This document shows, in pieces, positions 34,376-43,510 of a stretch of 64,000 nt of DNA (position 1 is the first letter of the stretch; the number at the start of each line of letters is the position of its first letter). Source of the stretch: Qipengyuania proteolytica (lineage in GTDB: Bacteria > Pseudomonadota > Alphaproteobacteria > Sphingomonadales > Sphingomonadaceae); NCBI RefSeq assembly GCF_019711565.1, contig NZ_JAIGNN010000001.1, positions 868,001-932,000 on the forward strand, in the 5' to 3' direction. Below the pieces are notes generated by a model. The model made no database searches. It worked only from the letters and a program-made list of their open reading frames with translations, and was not told the DNA's origin. The translations under genes and the position numbers were made by a program.

Positions 34376-35323
34376 TCAGGTCGGCGCGACCCAGATCTGC
34401 TGACCCAGCTTCTGTTCGAAATCGAACTCGACCCAGCTGGCTTCGCCCGCGTCCTGCCAGCCGCTCTCGACCCCGAGCGCTTCCGCAAAGGGATGGCTGT
34501 CGTAGCTGGTGATGCGGACGTCGTAATGGTCCTGCGTGATCCCTGACCGGCGCATCTTGAGCACGCTCGCTTCGGATTCGACGACGCCCTGATAGCAGGC
34601 GAGATGCGGGTCGGGCGCATGCGGGAACTGCTTGAGGAATGCCATGGTCACGTTGCCCCCGGCAAGCACGGTGTTCACATGCGCGGCGATGTTGGCGAGC
34701 TCCCCGACGACGCGTTGCGCCATGTGTTCCGCAAAGGCTTCGAGACTGCCGAGGATGCCATGCTTGCGCTCGCTCTTCTGGCGCGGGCGCGCTTCGAAGA
34801 TCGGGGCGAGCTGCGCCTTCGCATCGTGACCGAACGTCTCGACTACCTGGGTGGAGACGGTGAAGTCGCGCGCCGCCCCGGGTTCGGAAGTCTGCGGGCT
34901 GAAGTCGAACCTGCCGATCTGCTTGGGAAAACCCCAGACCTCGCGTCCGCTGGCCAGCGCTTCGCCCGAGTCCACGAAGAGCCAGCTTGGAATGAACCGC
35001 AGGTCGGTCGGCTTGCCCCCGACCTTCCGGGCGAGAATCCACAGCGCGGTATCGATCTCGCTGGTGTATCCCTTGCCACCCTCCGGCCCGACGGCTCGCA
35101 GCTCGGCGATTTCGGCAATGGCGAAGAACAGGCGGTCGCCCAGCGCCTCGTACCGCACCTCGCCGCCCGTCGGCTCGGCGAAGAGCTGGTCGAGCCAAGC
35201 CTGGATGCGCTGTTTCGAAGCAGGCACGCAGAAATTGTGCATTACCACGCCGTGCGCGGTGACCGGGAACAGCGCCGTGTAGAGATTGGCGTTGACGACA
35301 AGCTTGGGCAGGGTCGGCATCAT
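34376..35323 (-). CDS. Acetoacetate decarboxylase-like family protein
   Basis: A 315-residue protein of the ADC superfamily. The hallmark SGREVWGFPKQIGRFDF (about residues 118-135) contains the WGFPK stretch around the Schiff-base lysine of acetoacetate decarboxylase. The protein is longer than ADC (about 245) and the surrounding sequence is divergent, so decarboxylation of acetoacetate is not assured; ADC-like enzymes with other keto-acid reactions exist. Two consecutive ATGs (35323 and 35320) follow GGAGG; the second has better spacing. It is ten bases downstream of the FAD oxidoreductase and probably its operon partner. Confidence 0.75.
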   Translation of the reverse strand: MMPTLPKLVVNANLYTALFPVTAHGVVMHNFCVPASKQRIQAWLDQLFAEPTGGEVRYEALGDRLFFAIAEIAELRAVGPEGGKGYTSEIDTALWILARKVGGKPTDLRFIPSWLFVDSGEALASGREVWGFPKQIGRFDFSPQTSEPGAARDFTVSTQVVETFGHDAKAQLAPIFEARPRQKSERKHGILGSLEAFAEHMAQRVVGELANIAAHVNTVLAGGNVTMAFLKQFPHAPDPHLACYQGVVESEASVLKMRRSGITQDHYDVRITSYDSHPFAEALGVESGWQDAGEASWVEFDFEQKLGQQIWVAPT

Positions 35324-35333
35324 CGTCCTCCGG

Positions 35334-37460
35334 TCATTCGTTCAGCGGTGGCAGCTTGCCGACCATGGCGAGCGCGCAGCGATAGCCGCTCCGCGCGGCG
35401 GACTCGGCGCAGCCCGAATTCAGACCGTTGCGGGTCCAGTCGCCGGCCGGGAACAGGTTGGTGAAGCCGGATTCATTGGCGTCCATGCGGTTGTAGACGC
35501 TGTTCTTGGGCGACTGGACGTAGAGGTCGGACGGCGCGCAGTTGGCCTTCACGAATTGCTGCGCGAAAGCACCGCCGTCGGCCCCCGGATCGGGGCAGTG
35601 AAGCAGGCCGGGCGCGAAGCCGAATTCGCTGTTGGCGCTGCCCGCTTCGGTCCAGTACCGCCCCACATTGTCCTGCAGCCACTTCTTCGCGTCTTCGCGC
35701 GCGATCCGGTCCGCCTCGGCCGGGGGCGCGTCGCCGGGTATCTGGCCGCACCAATAGGCGATGGCCAGCGGGCGTTCCTCGCCGGTCCAGTTCTCGCGCG
35801 AGAGCAGGTGCGACATGTCCGACCAGGTGCTGAACGGCTGGTCGGCGCCGGTCAGCGTTCGTCCGGCCGCCTGCGAGCCCAGGTCTTCCATCGTGCGGTT
35901 GAACCAGACCTGCATGGCGCAGGTCCGGGTGAGGGTGAGCGAGTCGAACATCGGGCCCCATTTCGAATGCGGCAGCCGCTCGGGCAGTTGCGAGCAGACC
36001 TGCTTCAAACCGCCTACCGAGATGCCGATGACGATCTCGTCGAAATCCTCGCCCTTTTTCAGCGTGAAGGGCCGGTCGCCGGCACCGGGGGCGCCGACAT
36101 GGTCGGCCTCGAAATTGCGGCCTGCGGTCTTGAGCGCGGCACCATCCTTCAGCTGGTCCCACAGCGGCTCGTTGGGCCAGCCCTCGAGCGTGTTGTCGCC
36201 CCAGCCGGGCAGCGGGAATTCGACGAGCGGCCGGTAGCCCGCCTGCGGATCGGCCAGCTCGGCCTGCCTCACCATGTCGATCGAAGCGATCTCGTCCAGC
36301 ACCGGGTTGGGATTGAGCGCGGTCACACGGGTGAAGTATTCGAACTTCACCCCGCGCTGCTTGAGCGCGAGATAGAGCGGGGCGATCACCACGTCGCCCA
36401 TCGCACCGCGCATCTTCCAGAAGAAGTGCCCCTTGTAGCTGATCATCAGCATGAACGAACGCAGCGCGGTGCCGGCAGCGAAGCTGCGCATCGCGGTGTC
36501 ACCGCCGTTGCCGAAGCCGAAGACGTAATCGTACATGGTCGCGACCGGCGCCCAGTCGATCAGCAGTTGCGCGCGCATGTGGGGATCGCCCCATTCGGGG
36601 TAGCGCTCCGCGATGACGACCGCGTTCTGGTAGAGCCACTCGCTGAACTCGTACTTGTCGAGGCAGTCGTAGCCTTCCTGGAGGACGTTATCCGCCGCCA
36701 CCCCGTGCAGGATGGCCTGCACCATGTAGGCCGAGCGGATGAAGCGCGACATCATGATGGTCATGTTCTTGTCGACTTCGGACTTCGACAGCTCCTTCAT
36801 CCGCTTCTCGATCATATGGATCACGTCGCGCATGATCGCTTGAGCCGCCAGCGCCTCGAGATGTCGCTCGACGTCCTTGGCCAGCTTCTTCAGCAGGTCG
36901 AGCGCGCCGTGCAGGAGACCGCTATGGGGCACGCTCGGCGGCGCCCCCGTGGGAGGCGCGAAGAGATTGTGCCGTGCATCGGGCGAGAAGTTGATCAGCG
37001 CTTCGACCAGCTTGGTGATCGCCACCTCGACCGAGGGGATGCCGAGATCGTCGCCGGGGACCGAGTCGTTGGGCTCGAAATTGAGATACCAGGTGAGATC
37101 GGGATATTGCTCGAAACTGTTGTCGACCAGCGCGATGGTGTCCTCTGGCGAGAACGCCTGCCACACGGTCCGATTGGGGTGGCCAGCGGGACGATCCAGC
37201 ACGTCGTAGGCGCGGCGCAGCAGGTCGAAGGACTGGTCGTAGAAGCCAGCGAAGATGTGGAGCCCGTGCTCGATAATCCGGTTGCCATAGCCCGGCCGCA
37301 TGTCGTGCCCGCTGGCGCATTTGCCGCCCAGCCGCCAGCCTTGCTGGTAGACCGTGATCTCGAACTTTTCGTCCCAGCCGGGCTGCTCGGTCAGGTAGAA
37401 AGCGGCGGACAGGGCCCCCACTCCGCCGCCCAGCACCGCGACGCGCTTCTTGGAACCCAT
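35334..37460 (-). CDS. Large FAD/NAD(P)-binding oxidoreductase (phytoene-desaturase/amine-oxidase type)
   Basis: A 708-residue flavoprotein. The N-terminal dinucleotide fold is VAVLGGGVGALSAAFYL, then the second half of the motif VYQQGWRLGGKCASG, both typical of amine-oxidase/carotenoid-desaturase flavoproteins. The C-terminal FAD-binding segment is NLFPAGDWTRNGLNSGCAESAARSGYRCA. The central region is longer than in phytoene desaturases, and no substrate can be read from it. It precedes an ADC-like gene by ten bases on the same strand, suggesting a two-enzyme oxidation/decarboxylation pathway (inference). The TIR gene is divergent from it. Confidence 0.82.
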   Translation of the reverse strand: MGSKKRVAVLGGGVGALSAAFYLTEQPGWDEKFEITVYQQGWRLGGKCASGHDMRPGYGNRIIEHGLHIFAGFYDQSFDLLRRAYDVLDRPAGHPNRTVWQAFSPEDTIALVDNSFEQYPDLTWYLNFEPNDSVPGDDLGIPSVEVAITKLVEALINFSPDARHNLFAPPTGAPPSVPHSGLLHGALDLLKKLAKDVERHLEALAAQAIMRDVIHMIEKRMKELSKSEVDKNMTIMMSRFIRSAYMVQAILHGVAADNVLQEGYDCLDKYEFSEWLYQNAVVIAERYPEWGDPHMRAQLLIDWAPVATMYDYVFGFGNGGDTAMRSFAAGTALRSFMLMISYKGHFFWKMRGAMGDVVIAPLYLALKQRGVKFEYFTRVTALNPNPVLDEIASIDMVRQAELADPQAGYRPLVEFPLPGWGDNTLEGWPNEPLWDQLKDGAALKTAGRNFEADHVGAPGAGDRPFTLKKGEDFDEIVIGISVGGLKQVCSQLPERLPHSKWGPMFDSLTLTRTCAMQVWFNRTMEDLGSQAAGRTLTGADQPFSTWSDMSHLLSRENWTGEERPLAIAYWCGQIPGDAPPAEADRIAREDAKKWLQDNVGRYWTEAGSANSEFGFAPGLLHCPDPGADGGAFAQQFVKANCAPSDLYVQSPKNSVYNRMDANESGFTNLFPAGDWTRNGLNSGCAESAARSGYRCALAMVGKLPPLNE

Positions 37461-37603
37461 GGTTACCTCCCCCGCAATTTCCCTTAGAATACGTTGCGCT
37501 TCGAGATCGGGGAAGGCAAGGTATCCCTAAGGGTCATCGGGGTGTCATACTGTCGGGTAGGACATTCGAGTTCGGGTCGCGCCTGTCATCACGGGGGAGA
37601 GAC

Positions 37604-40600
37604 GTGCCTGACATCTTCATCTCCTACAGCCATGCCGACCGCGACCATGCGCGGCGCTTTGCCGAGCGGCTGCGCGCGACCGGCCTGGATGTGTGGTGGG
37701 ACGATGCATTGCGCGGCGGGCAAGCCTTCGACCACGAGATCGAGGAGGCCTTGCGCGGTGCCCGGGCGGTCATCGTGCTCTGGTCGTCGCAATCGGTCAC
37801 TTCGCGCTGGGTAAGGTCCGAGGCGGCGCTGGCGCAGGATCTGGGCACTGTGCTGCCGGTGACGATCGAGCCCTGCAGCCTGCCGGTGATGTTCACGCTG
37901 ACGCATACCGTCGACATGGCCGGCTGGGACGGCAGCGACTCTCATCCTGCCTGGCAATCCTTCCTCGACGATCTCGATCACGTGCTCGCCGGCGAAGAGG
38001 CCGCAGCCCAGGCTGCACCCGCTCCGCCCCCACCTGCGGCGGGAACGCGGCGTGAAGTCGCGGTCCTGAGCATGGTGCCCGTGATGGACGGCGCCGCGCA
38101 TGCCGCGATCGATCCGGAGGACTGGCAGGACTTGCTCGCCGGCTTTCAGAAAGACGCTGCGGCGGTGATCGAAGCGGAGGGGGGCGACCTGCGCCCCTCG
38201 GTCGGCGGTGCGATCGTGGGCTTCTTCGGCAGCGGACGCGTGCATGAAGACGATGCCCTGCGGGCAACGCGCGCTGCTGCCGACATCCGGACCCGCGCGG
38301 CAAAGGAGGGCAACGGCCTCACTATCCAGGCGGGCGTCGAGGCCGGGCTGCTCGTGCTGCGCGGTGGCGAGGCGTTCGGCCCCGTTATCGAAACCGCGGA
38401 AAGGCTGCGGTTGCACGCAGAGCCGGGCACGATCCTCGTCGGCCCGGTCGCGGCTCACCAGATTGCCGGATATGCCGAACTCGAAGCCGCCTCGGCAACG
38501 GCGTTCCGGCTGAAGGAATTGCAGAGCGACCGCTCGCGCTTCGACATCTCGCGCCTGCGCGGCCTGTCGCGCTTCGTCGGGCGCGAGAACGAGATGACCG
38601 CGCTCGAGCGCGGGCTGGAGCGCGCCTCGCTCGACGGCCTGCAGGTGATCGGCGTGGTCGGCGATGCGGGATCGGGCAAGAGCCGCCTGTGCTTCGAATT
38701 CATGACCAGCTGCCGCGCGCAGGGCGTGCTGGTGGCCGAAGGGCGCGCGACCAGCGCCAGCGGGATCAGCCCCTATGCCCCGATCGTCGGCCTGTTCCAT
38801 TCTTTGTTCGGCGTGCTGCCCGACGAGACGCCGGAGGAGAAGCGGCGCAAGATCACTGCCTGGATCGAGGCGCTCGATCCCGATCTCGTGAACGAACTGC
38901 CCTCGCTCTTCGCCTTCATGCGCGTGTCGGACCCCGCCGTGCCGCCGTTGCCGATGGACGCCGGCACCCTGCAACGGCGCGTCCTTGCCATATTCAGGCA
39001 CGCTCTCGCCAAGCTGGGACGCGAGAGTTCGATCGTGGTCTATCTCGAGGACCTCCACTGGCTCGACGATGCCAGCGGCCAGTTCCTCGAGCGCCTGCTC
39101 GATGCCGAGGACATTGCACCCGTTCTGGTACTCGCCAGCTATCGCCCAGAATTCGAGGCGCGCTGGCTGGGATCGTCGCGCTGCCGCCAGCTGGCCTTGC
39201 GCCCGCTCGGCTCGGGTGCCATCGACGCACTGCTCTCCGACCTGCTCGGCATGGACGAGAGCGTCGCCGCGCTGGGCGCCAAGCTGCAGGACGCATCGGG
39301 CGGCAACCCCTTCTTCCTCGAGGAAATCGTCCGCAGCCTCGCGCAGGCGGGCCAGCTGACGGGCGAGCGCGGGGCCTATGTCTTCGCCGGCTCGGTCGAC
39401 GCCATCGAGATCCCCGGGACCGTCCGCGCGCTGCTGACGATGCGCATCGCGCGCCTGCCCGAGATGCAGCGGCGCCTGCTCCAGATCGCCGCCATCGCCG
39501 GCAAGCAGTTTTCCGAACCGCTGGTGGCCGAAGTCAGCCGCGTTTCGGAAAGCGAAGCGGCCGCAGCCCTTTCCGCGCTGGTTCGCCTCGGCTTCACCTC
39601 GGAACTCAGCCTCGTCCCCTATGCGCGCTACACCTTCGTTCATCCGCTCACGCTGGAAATGGCGGCGGCGAGCCTGCTCAAGGCCGAGGCGCGCGACTTC
39701 CACCGCGAGGTGGCGCGGGTCATCGAGCGCCGGCACGCGGACCGGATCGAGGAATTCGCACCCGAGCTGGCGCGCCATTACCAGGAGGCGGGCGATGCGC
39801 TGGTCGCGGCCGAGTGGCACCGGCGCGCGGCGGAGTGGGTCAGCCATACCGATTTCGGCATGGCCAACGGCCACTGGCTCGCCATCCGCGAACTGGTGCG
39901 CGATCTCGACGAGGAACCGGCAGCGATCAGGCTGCACCTGTCGGCCTGCATCCAGATGCTCTATTCCGCCCACCAGACTGCCTTGTCGATCGAAGAGGCG
40001 CAGGCCATCCTGGCGGAAGGCGATGCCCTGGCGGACCGCACCGGCAATCCCACCGCGCGTCTTATGCTGTCTTCGCTGTATGCTCGGGTGATCGGTGGTA
40101 CCGGAGATGCGCAAGGCTATCTCGAACTGGCGCGTCGCAATCATGCGTTGGCAGCGAGTTCGGGCAGCCTCGCCGCCGAGGCATCGACCCACCTGATCCT
40201 GATGGATGCTCTGGCAGTTTCGTCGCATGTTTCCGATGCACTCGACCTTGCCGAGCAAGGCGTCGAGAAATTCGCCGGGCTGGACCGGGATTCCTGGCCG
40301 ACGCCCGGCAATCCGGTCTCGTTTTGCCATTTCCAGGCGGCGGTAAACCTGATGTGGTCGGGCCGCGTGAAGGAAGCATTGGAGCGGTTCGACCTGTGCT
40401 GCCGGATGGGGGAAAGCGACGGTACGCCCGAAGTCCTCGCCTGGACCCACTGGATGGCGGGGATCACCCAGAGCCTTATCGGAAATCCCGAGGCAGCGCA
40501 CCGACATGCCGATGCGCTCGCGGCGATCAGCGACAAGGCTGGTTCGAGCCAGTTGGCGGCCTTTGCACACACAGCCCGGGCCCGCGCGCAACTTGCCGAA

Positions 40601-41071
40601 GGAGACGCCGAAGCGGCCCTGGCCAGCGCCCGGCAGGCGGTCGCGATCTTCAAAGCGGGTGAACGCCTGTGGTTGGGCATCGGCGAGGGGCTTGTGGCCG
40701 AGGCCTTGCTCGAGGGCGGACACCTGGCGGAGGCAATCGATGCCGGGCGTACCGCTGTCCGCACATGCCGTGCCCATTCGACCAGGCAGTCCGAGGTCGT
40801 CTGTCTCGGCATACTCGCGCGTGCGCGGATGCGGCATGACGGAGTCGCTTCGATTGAGGAGACGCGGGACCTGCTGTTGCGGGCCGAGCAGCTGGTCGAA
40901 GAGAGCGGGGCACGCTTCCAGCAGGCCATGCTCAAGGAATGGCGCGCCGAGCTGTCTGACCTCGAAGGGAATCGCGATGCCGCGGCCCGCCTGCGCGAGG
41001 AAGCGGCCGACCTGCACGAGACCTTCGGCCACAAGGGCCGGGCCCGCGAACTGAGAATGCAGGCGGCCTAG
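37604..41071 (+). CDS. TIR / degenerate nucleotide-cyclase / AAA-type ATPase / TPR-like fusion protein
   Basis: A 1155-residue cytoplasmic multidomain protein, GTG start behind GGGGGAGA. Residues 1-130 are a TIR domain (DIFISYSHADRDHARRFAERL; putative NADase Glu73 in SRWVRSE). Residues 150-315 align with class III cyclase domains (HEDDALRATRAAADIR is intact), but both metal-binding Asp positions are replaced (Val158 and Gly202), so cyclase activity is unlikely. Residues 325-600 are a STAND-like ATPase with Walker A GDAGSGKSR (353-361) and Walker B VVYLEDLHWLDD (about 478-489). The rest is helical TPR-like repeats. The cyclase-ATPase-TPR core resembles known signalling ATPases; the added TIR suggests ligand-triggered NAD+ cleavage or assembly (inference). 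It is monocistronic. Confidence 0.85.
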   Translation: MPDIFISYSHADRDHARRFAERLRATGLDVWWDDALRGGQAFDHEIEEALRGARAVIVLWSSQSVTSRWVRSEAALAQDLGTVLPVTIEPCSLPVMFTLTHTVDMAGWDGSDSHPAWQSFLDDLDHVLAGEEAAAQAAPAPPPPAAGTRREVAVLSMVPVMDGAAHAAIDPEDWQDLLAGFQKDAAAVIEAEGGDLRPSVGGAIVGFFGSGRVHEDDALRATRAAADIRTRAAKEGNGLTIQAGVEAGLLVLRGGEAFGPVIETAERLRLHAEPGTILVGPVAAHQIAGYAELEAASATAFRLKELQSDRSRFDISRLRGLSRFVGRENEMTALERGLERASLDGLQVIGVVGDAGSGKSRLCFEFMTSCRAQGVLVAEGRATSASGISPYAPIVGLFHSLFGVLPDETPEEKRRKITAWIEALDPDLVNELPSLFAFMRVSDPAVPPLPMDAGTLQRRVLAIFRHALAKLGRESSIVVYLEDLHWLDDASGQFLERLLDAEDIAPVLVLASYRPEFEARWLGSSRCRQLALRPLGSGAIDALLSDLLGMDESVAALGAKLQDASGGNPFFLEEIVRSLAQAGQLTGERGAYVFAGSVDAIEIPGTVRALLTMRIARLPEMQRRLLQIAAIAGKQFSEPLVAEVSRVSESEAAAALSALVRLGFTSELSLVPYARYTFVHPLTLEMAAASLLKAEARDFHREVARVIERRHADRIEEFAPELARHYQEAGDALVAAEWHRRAAEWVSHTDFGMANGHWLAIRELVRDLDEEPAAIRLHLSACIQMLYSAHQTALSIEEAQAILAEGDALADRTGNPTARLMLSSLYARVIGGTGDAQGYLELARRNHALAASSGSLAAEASTHLILMDALAVSSHVSDALDLAEQGVEKFAGLDRDSWPTPGNPVSFCHFQAAVNLMWSGRVKEALERFDLCCRMGESDGTPEVLAWTHWMAGITQSLIGNPEAAHRHADALAAISDKAGSSQLAAFAHTARARAQLAEGDAEAALASARQAVAIFKAGERLWLGIGEGLVAEALLEGGHLAEAIDAGRTAVRTCRAHSTRQSEVVCLGILARARMRHDGVASIEETRDLLLRAEQLVEESGARFQQAMLKEWRAELSDLEGNRDAAARLREEAADLHETFGHKGRARELRMQAA

Positions 41072-41134
41072 CCTAGCGCGTCATGCGGGCGAGGCTGTAG
41101 CCAAAGGGGCGGCGCGAGCGTACCTGTTTCCTGG

Positions 41135-42160
41135 ATGGATCAAGGGCCCACTCCTTTTGCCGCTCCGACGGACCGCAGGCTCGCGCTCGAAGACAGCTTC
41201 GGGCGGCGGTTTGAATACCTGCGCCTCTCGCTCACCGACCGGTGCAATTTCCGCTGCAGCTATTGCCTGCCGCAGGGATACCGCAAGGACGCGAGCCTGC
41301 CGCCCGAATTGTCGCGCCACGAACTGCGCCGTGCGGTCGCCGGTTTCGCCCGCCTCGGCCTGTGGAAGCTGCGGCTGACCGGCGGCGAGCCGACGGTGCG
41401 AAGCGATTTCGAAGCGATTGCGCGGGACCTGTCCGGGGTCGAGGGCATCCGCCGGATCGCAATGACAACCAATGGCTACCGTCTGACCGAGCGGGCGGAA
41501 ACGTGGCGCGAGGCGGGCGTGCATGCGGTCAATGTCAGTATCGACACGCTCGATCGCGAGAATTTCGCGCGGGTGACGGGCCATGACCGCTTGCCGCAGA
41601 TCGTTGAGGGCGTCGATGCGGCGCTTGATGCGGGTTTCGACGCGGTGAAGGTGAACAGCGTGCTGATGCGTTCGCTGGAACCGGAAGGCTGGGACAAATT
41701 GCTGGGCTTCATCGCCGCCCGGCCGGTTTCATGGCGCTTCATCGAATTGATGCGCACCAACGACAATGCCGGCTTCCATCGCCTGCAAGCGACAGCAGGC
41801 GATGCCATCGCGGAAAAGCTGCGTCAGGGCGGCTGGACGCCACTGGACCGCGCTACCGGCAGCGGGCCGGCGGTGGAATATGCCCATCCCGGTTTCGCGG
41901 GACGGATCGGCCTGATTGCGCCCTATTCGCCCGGTTTCTGCGACAGCTGCAATCGTCTGCGCCTGTCGAGCCGGGGCAAGCTCCACCTCTGCCTGTTCGG
42001 CGAACACGGCGTCGATTTGCGCGACCTGTTGCAGGAGGACCGGCAGCAGGACGACCTTGTTGCGCGCATCCTTGCCGCCCTGCCCGCCAAGCCGCGCGCC
42101 CACCGGCTCCACGAAGGGTCGAGCGGGTCGACGCCGCACCTGGCCTCGATCGGCGGATGA
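41135..42160 (+). CDS. moaA: GTP 3',8-cyclase MoaA
   Basis: A 341-residue radical-SAM enzyme of molybdenum-cofactor synthesis that, with MoaC, turns GTP into cyclic pyranopterin phosphate. The N-terminal [4Fe-4S] cluster is CNFRCSYC (Cys37, Cys41, Cys44). The GGE-type motif LRLTGGEPTVR follows, and the C-terminal second cluster is held by CDSCNRLRLSSRGKLHLC. The usual C-terminal GG pair is present (SIGG), needed for activity in characterised MoaA. The stop codon overlaps the moeA start (ATGA). No moaC, moaE or mobA is in the window. Confidence 0.95.
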   Translation: MDQGPTPFAAPTDRRLALEDSFGRRFEYLRLSLTDRCNFRCSYCLPQGYRKDASLPPELSRHELRRAVAGFARLGLWKLRLTGGEPTVRSDFEAIARDLSGVEGIRRIAMTTNGYRLTERAETWREAGVHAVNVSIDTLDRENFARVTGHDRLPQIVEGVDAALDAGFDAVKVNSVLMRSLEPEGWDKLLGFIAARPVSWRFIELMRTNDNAGFHRLQATAGDAIAEKLRQGGWTPLDRATGSGPAVEYAHPGFAGRIGLIAPYSPGFCDSCNRLRLSSRGKLHLCLFGEHGVDLRDLLQEDRQQDDLVARILAALPAKPRAHRLHEGSSGSTPHLASIGG

Positions 42161-43341
42161 TCGCCTATGACGAGGCGCTGGCGCGGATGCTTGCCGCTGT
42201 CGTTCCGCTGCCGGGGGAAACGGTCAAGATCGAGCAGGCGCAGGGGCGCTATCTGGCAGAGCCGGTGAGAGCGGCGATCGATGCGCCTCGCCACGATGTG
42301 TCGACGATGGACGGATATGCCGTGCGCCATGCAGATGCGGCGGCTGGCGGATGGCAGGCAATCGTCGGCGAGGCCGCGCCGGGTGCGCCTTTCGCGGGGT
42401 CGGTGGGTCGGGGCGAAGCGGTCAGGATTTTCACCGGCGCCCATGTGCCCTCCGGTGCGGACTGGGTTGTGATCCAGGAAGACGCCGAGCGCGAGGGCGA
42501 TCGCGTGCGGTTCGGCCAAGAACTGGGACCGGATCGCTATATCCGGCAACAGGGCAGCGACTTTCGCGAGGGCGACACGATCCTTGCGGCAGGTGCGCCG
42601 CTCGTGCCGACGGCGCTGGTCGCGCTTGCCGGGGCAGACCGGGCGAAGGTCTCGGTCGCACGGCGTCCGCGTGTGGCCATGATCGCCACCGGTGACGAGC
42701 TTGTCGCGCCGGGCAGCGCGGCGGCAACACCGTATGCGATTCCCGATTCCGGCAGCGTCGGCGTCGCGGCCATGGTGGCGCAAGGCGGCGGCGCGCTGGC
42801 CGGCAAGGCGCGCGGCCGCGACCGGCTGGAAGAGCTCGCGGCCTTGGCAGAGGCTGCGCTTGCCGGTTCGGACCTCGTCGTCGTGCTGGGCGGTGCCTCG
42901 GTCGGGGACCGCGATTTCGCCAAGCCGATGTTCGGCGATCTCGGCCTAGAGCTGCATTTTTCCAAGGTGGCGATCCGGCCCGGCAAGCCGGTGTGGTTCG
43001 GCAAGGTTGGCGAGACCTGCGTCCTGGGGCTGCCGGGCAATCCCGGCTCCGCCATGGTCACCGCGCGCCTCTTCCTTGCGCCGCTGCTGGCTGCGCTGCA
43101 GGGCGGCGCGGGGAAGGACTGTGTAGCGACCTTTCCGCAGAGACTTGCGGCCGACCTGCCGCCCTCCGGCATGCGCGAAACCTTTACCCGGGCACGCTTG
43201 GGACAGGATGGCCTTTCGCCGGTGTCCAACCAGGACAGCGGCGCTCAGTCCCCGCTCGCCGCCAGCGACTGGCTGATCCGGCGCGCACCCGACGACGGAG
43301 CGCGCAGAGCGGGCGAGTGGGTGCGTGCCATGCCGTTCTGA
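42157..43341 (+). CDS. moeA: Molybdopterin molybdenumtransferase MoeA
   Basis: A 394-residue MoeA that inserts molybdate into adenylylated molybdopterin. Characteristic blocks are VRAAIDAPRHDVSTMDGYAVR (substrate loop with DGYA), IFTGAHVPSGADWVVIQED, IATGDELVAPG, and VVLGGASVGDRDFAKPMF. The beginning (MIAYDEALARMLAAV) is the standard N-terminus, so the ATG at 42157 is used despite the longer open frame upstream. The 4-base overlap with moaA indicates coupling. The C-terminal domain IV is intact. Confidence 0.95.
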   Translation: MIAYDEALARMLAAVVPLPGETVKIEQAQGRYLAEPVRAAIDAPRHDVSTMDGYAVRHADAAAGGWQAIVGEAAPGAPFAGSVGRGEAVRIFTGAHVPSGADWVVIQEDAEREGDRVRFGQELGPDRYIRQQGSDFREGDTILAAGAPLVPTALVALAGADRAKVSVARRPRVAMIATGDELVAPGSAAATPYAIPDSGSVGVAAMVAQGGGALAGKARGRDRLEELAALAEAALAGSDLVVVLGGASVGDRDFAKPMFGDLGLELHFSKVAIRPGKPVWFGKVGETCVLGLPGNPGSAMVTARLFLAPLLAALQGGAGKDCVATFPQRLAADLPPSGMRETFTRARLGQDGLSPVSNQDSGAQSPLAASDWLIRRAPDDGARRAGEWVRAMPF

Positions 43342-43510
43342 CCGCCGCCGGCGTCGCCCGCACTTCGGCGCACGCGCGGCGCGGGCTGCCGCAAAGCTGT
43401 CGAGCGGTTAGGTTTTTGGTCAGCTGCCGCTGCGATGGGCATTGCCACGCGCCGGGTCCCTGCCGGATAGGAAAGGCCGGGCTCACGGGTCGTTGGACGA
43501 GGGACAGAAA

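Noticed and set aside
35286-37487. A 733-codon plus-strand frame
   Set aside because: Antisense shadow of the FAD oxidoreductase, whose own frame has clear Rossmann motifs.
37525-37533. CCCTAAGGG palindrome upstream of the TIR gene
   Set aside because: Nine bases with an odd centre, expected by chance in this composition; no second site nearby.
37589-41032. An 1147-codon open frame on the minus strand
   Set aside because: It is exactly antisense to the TIR-ATPase gene; it has no domain signature and arises from high GC3 codon bias.
37604-41071. Calling the TIR protein an active adenylate/guanylate cyclase
   Set aside because: Both metal-binding Asp positions are replaced, so the cyclase name would mislead.
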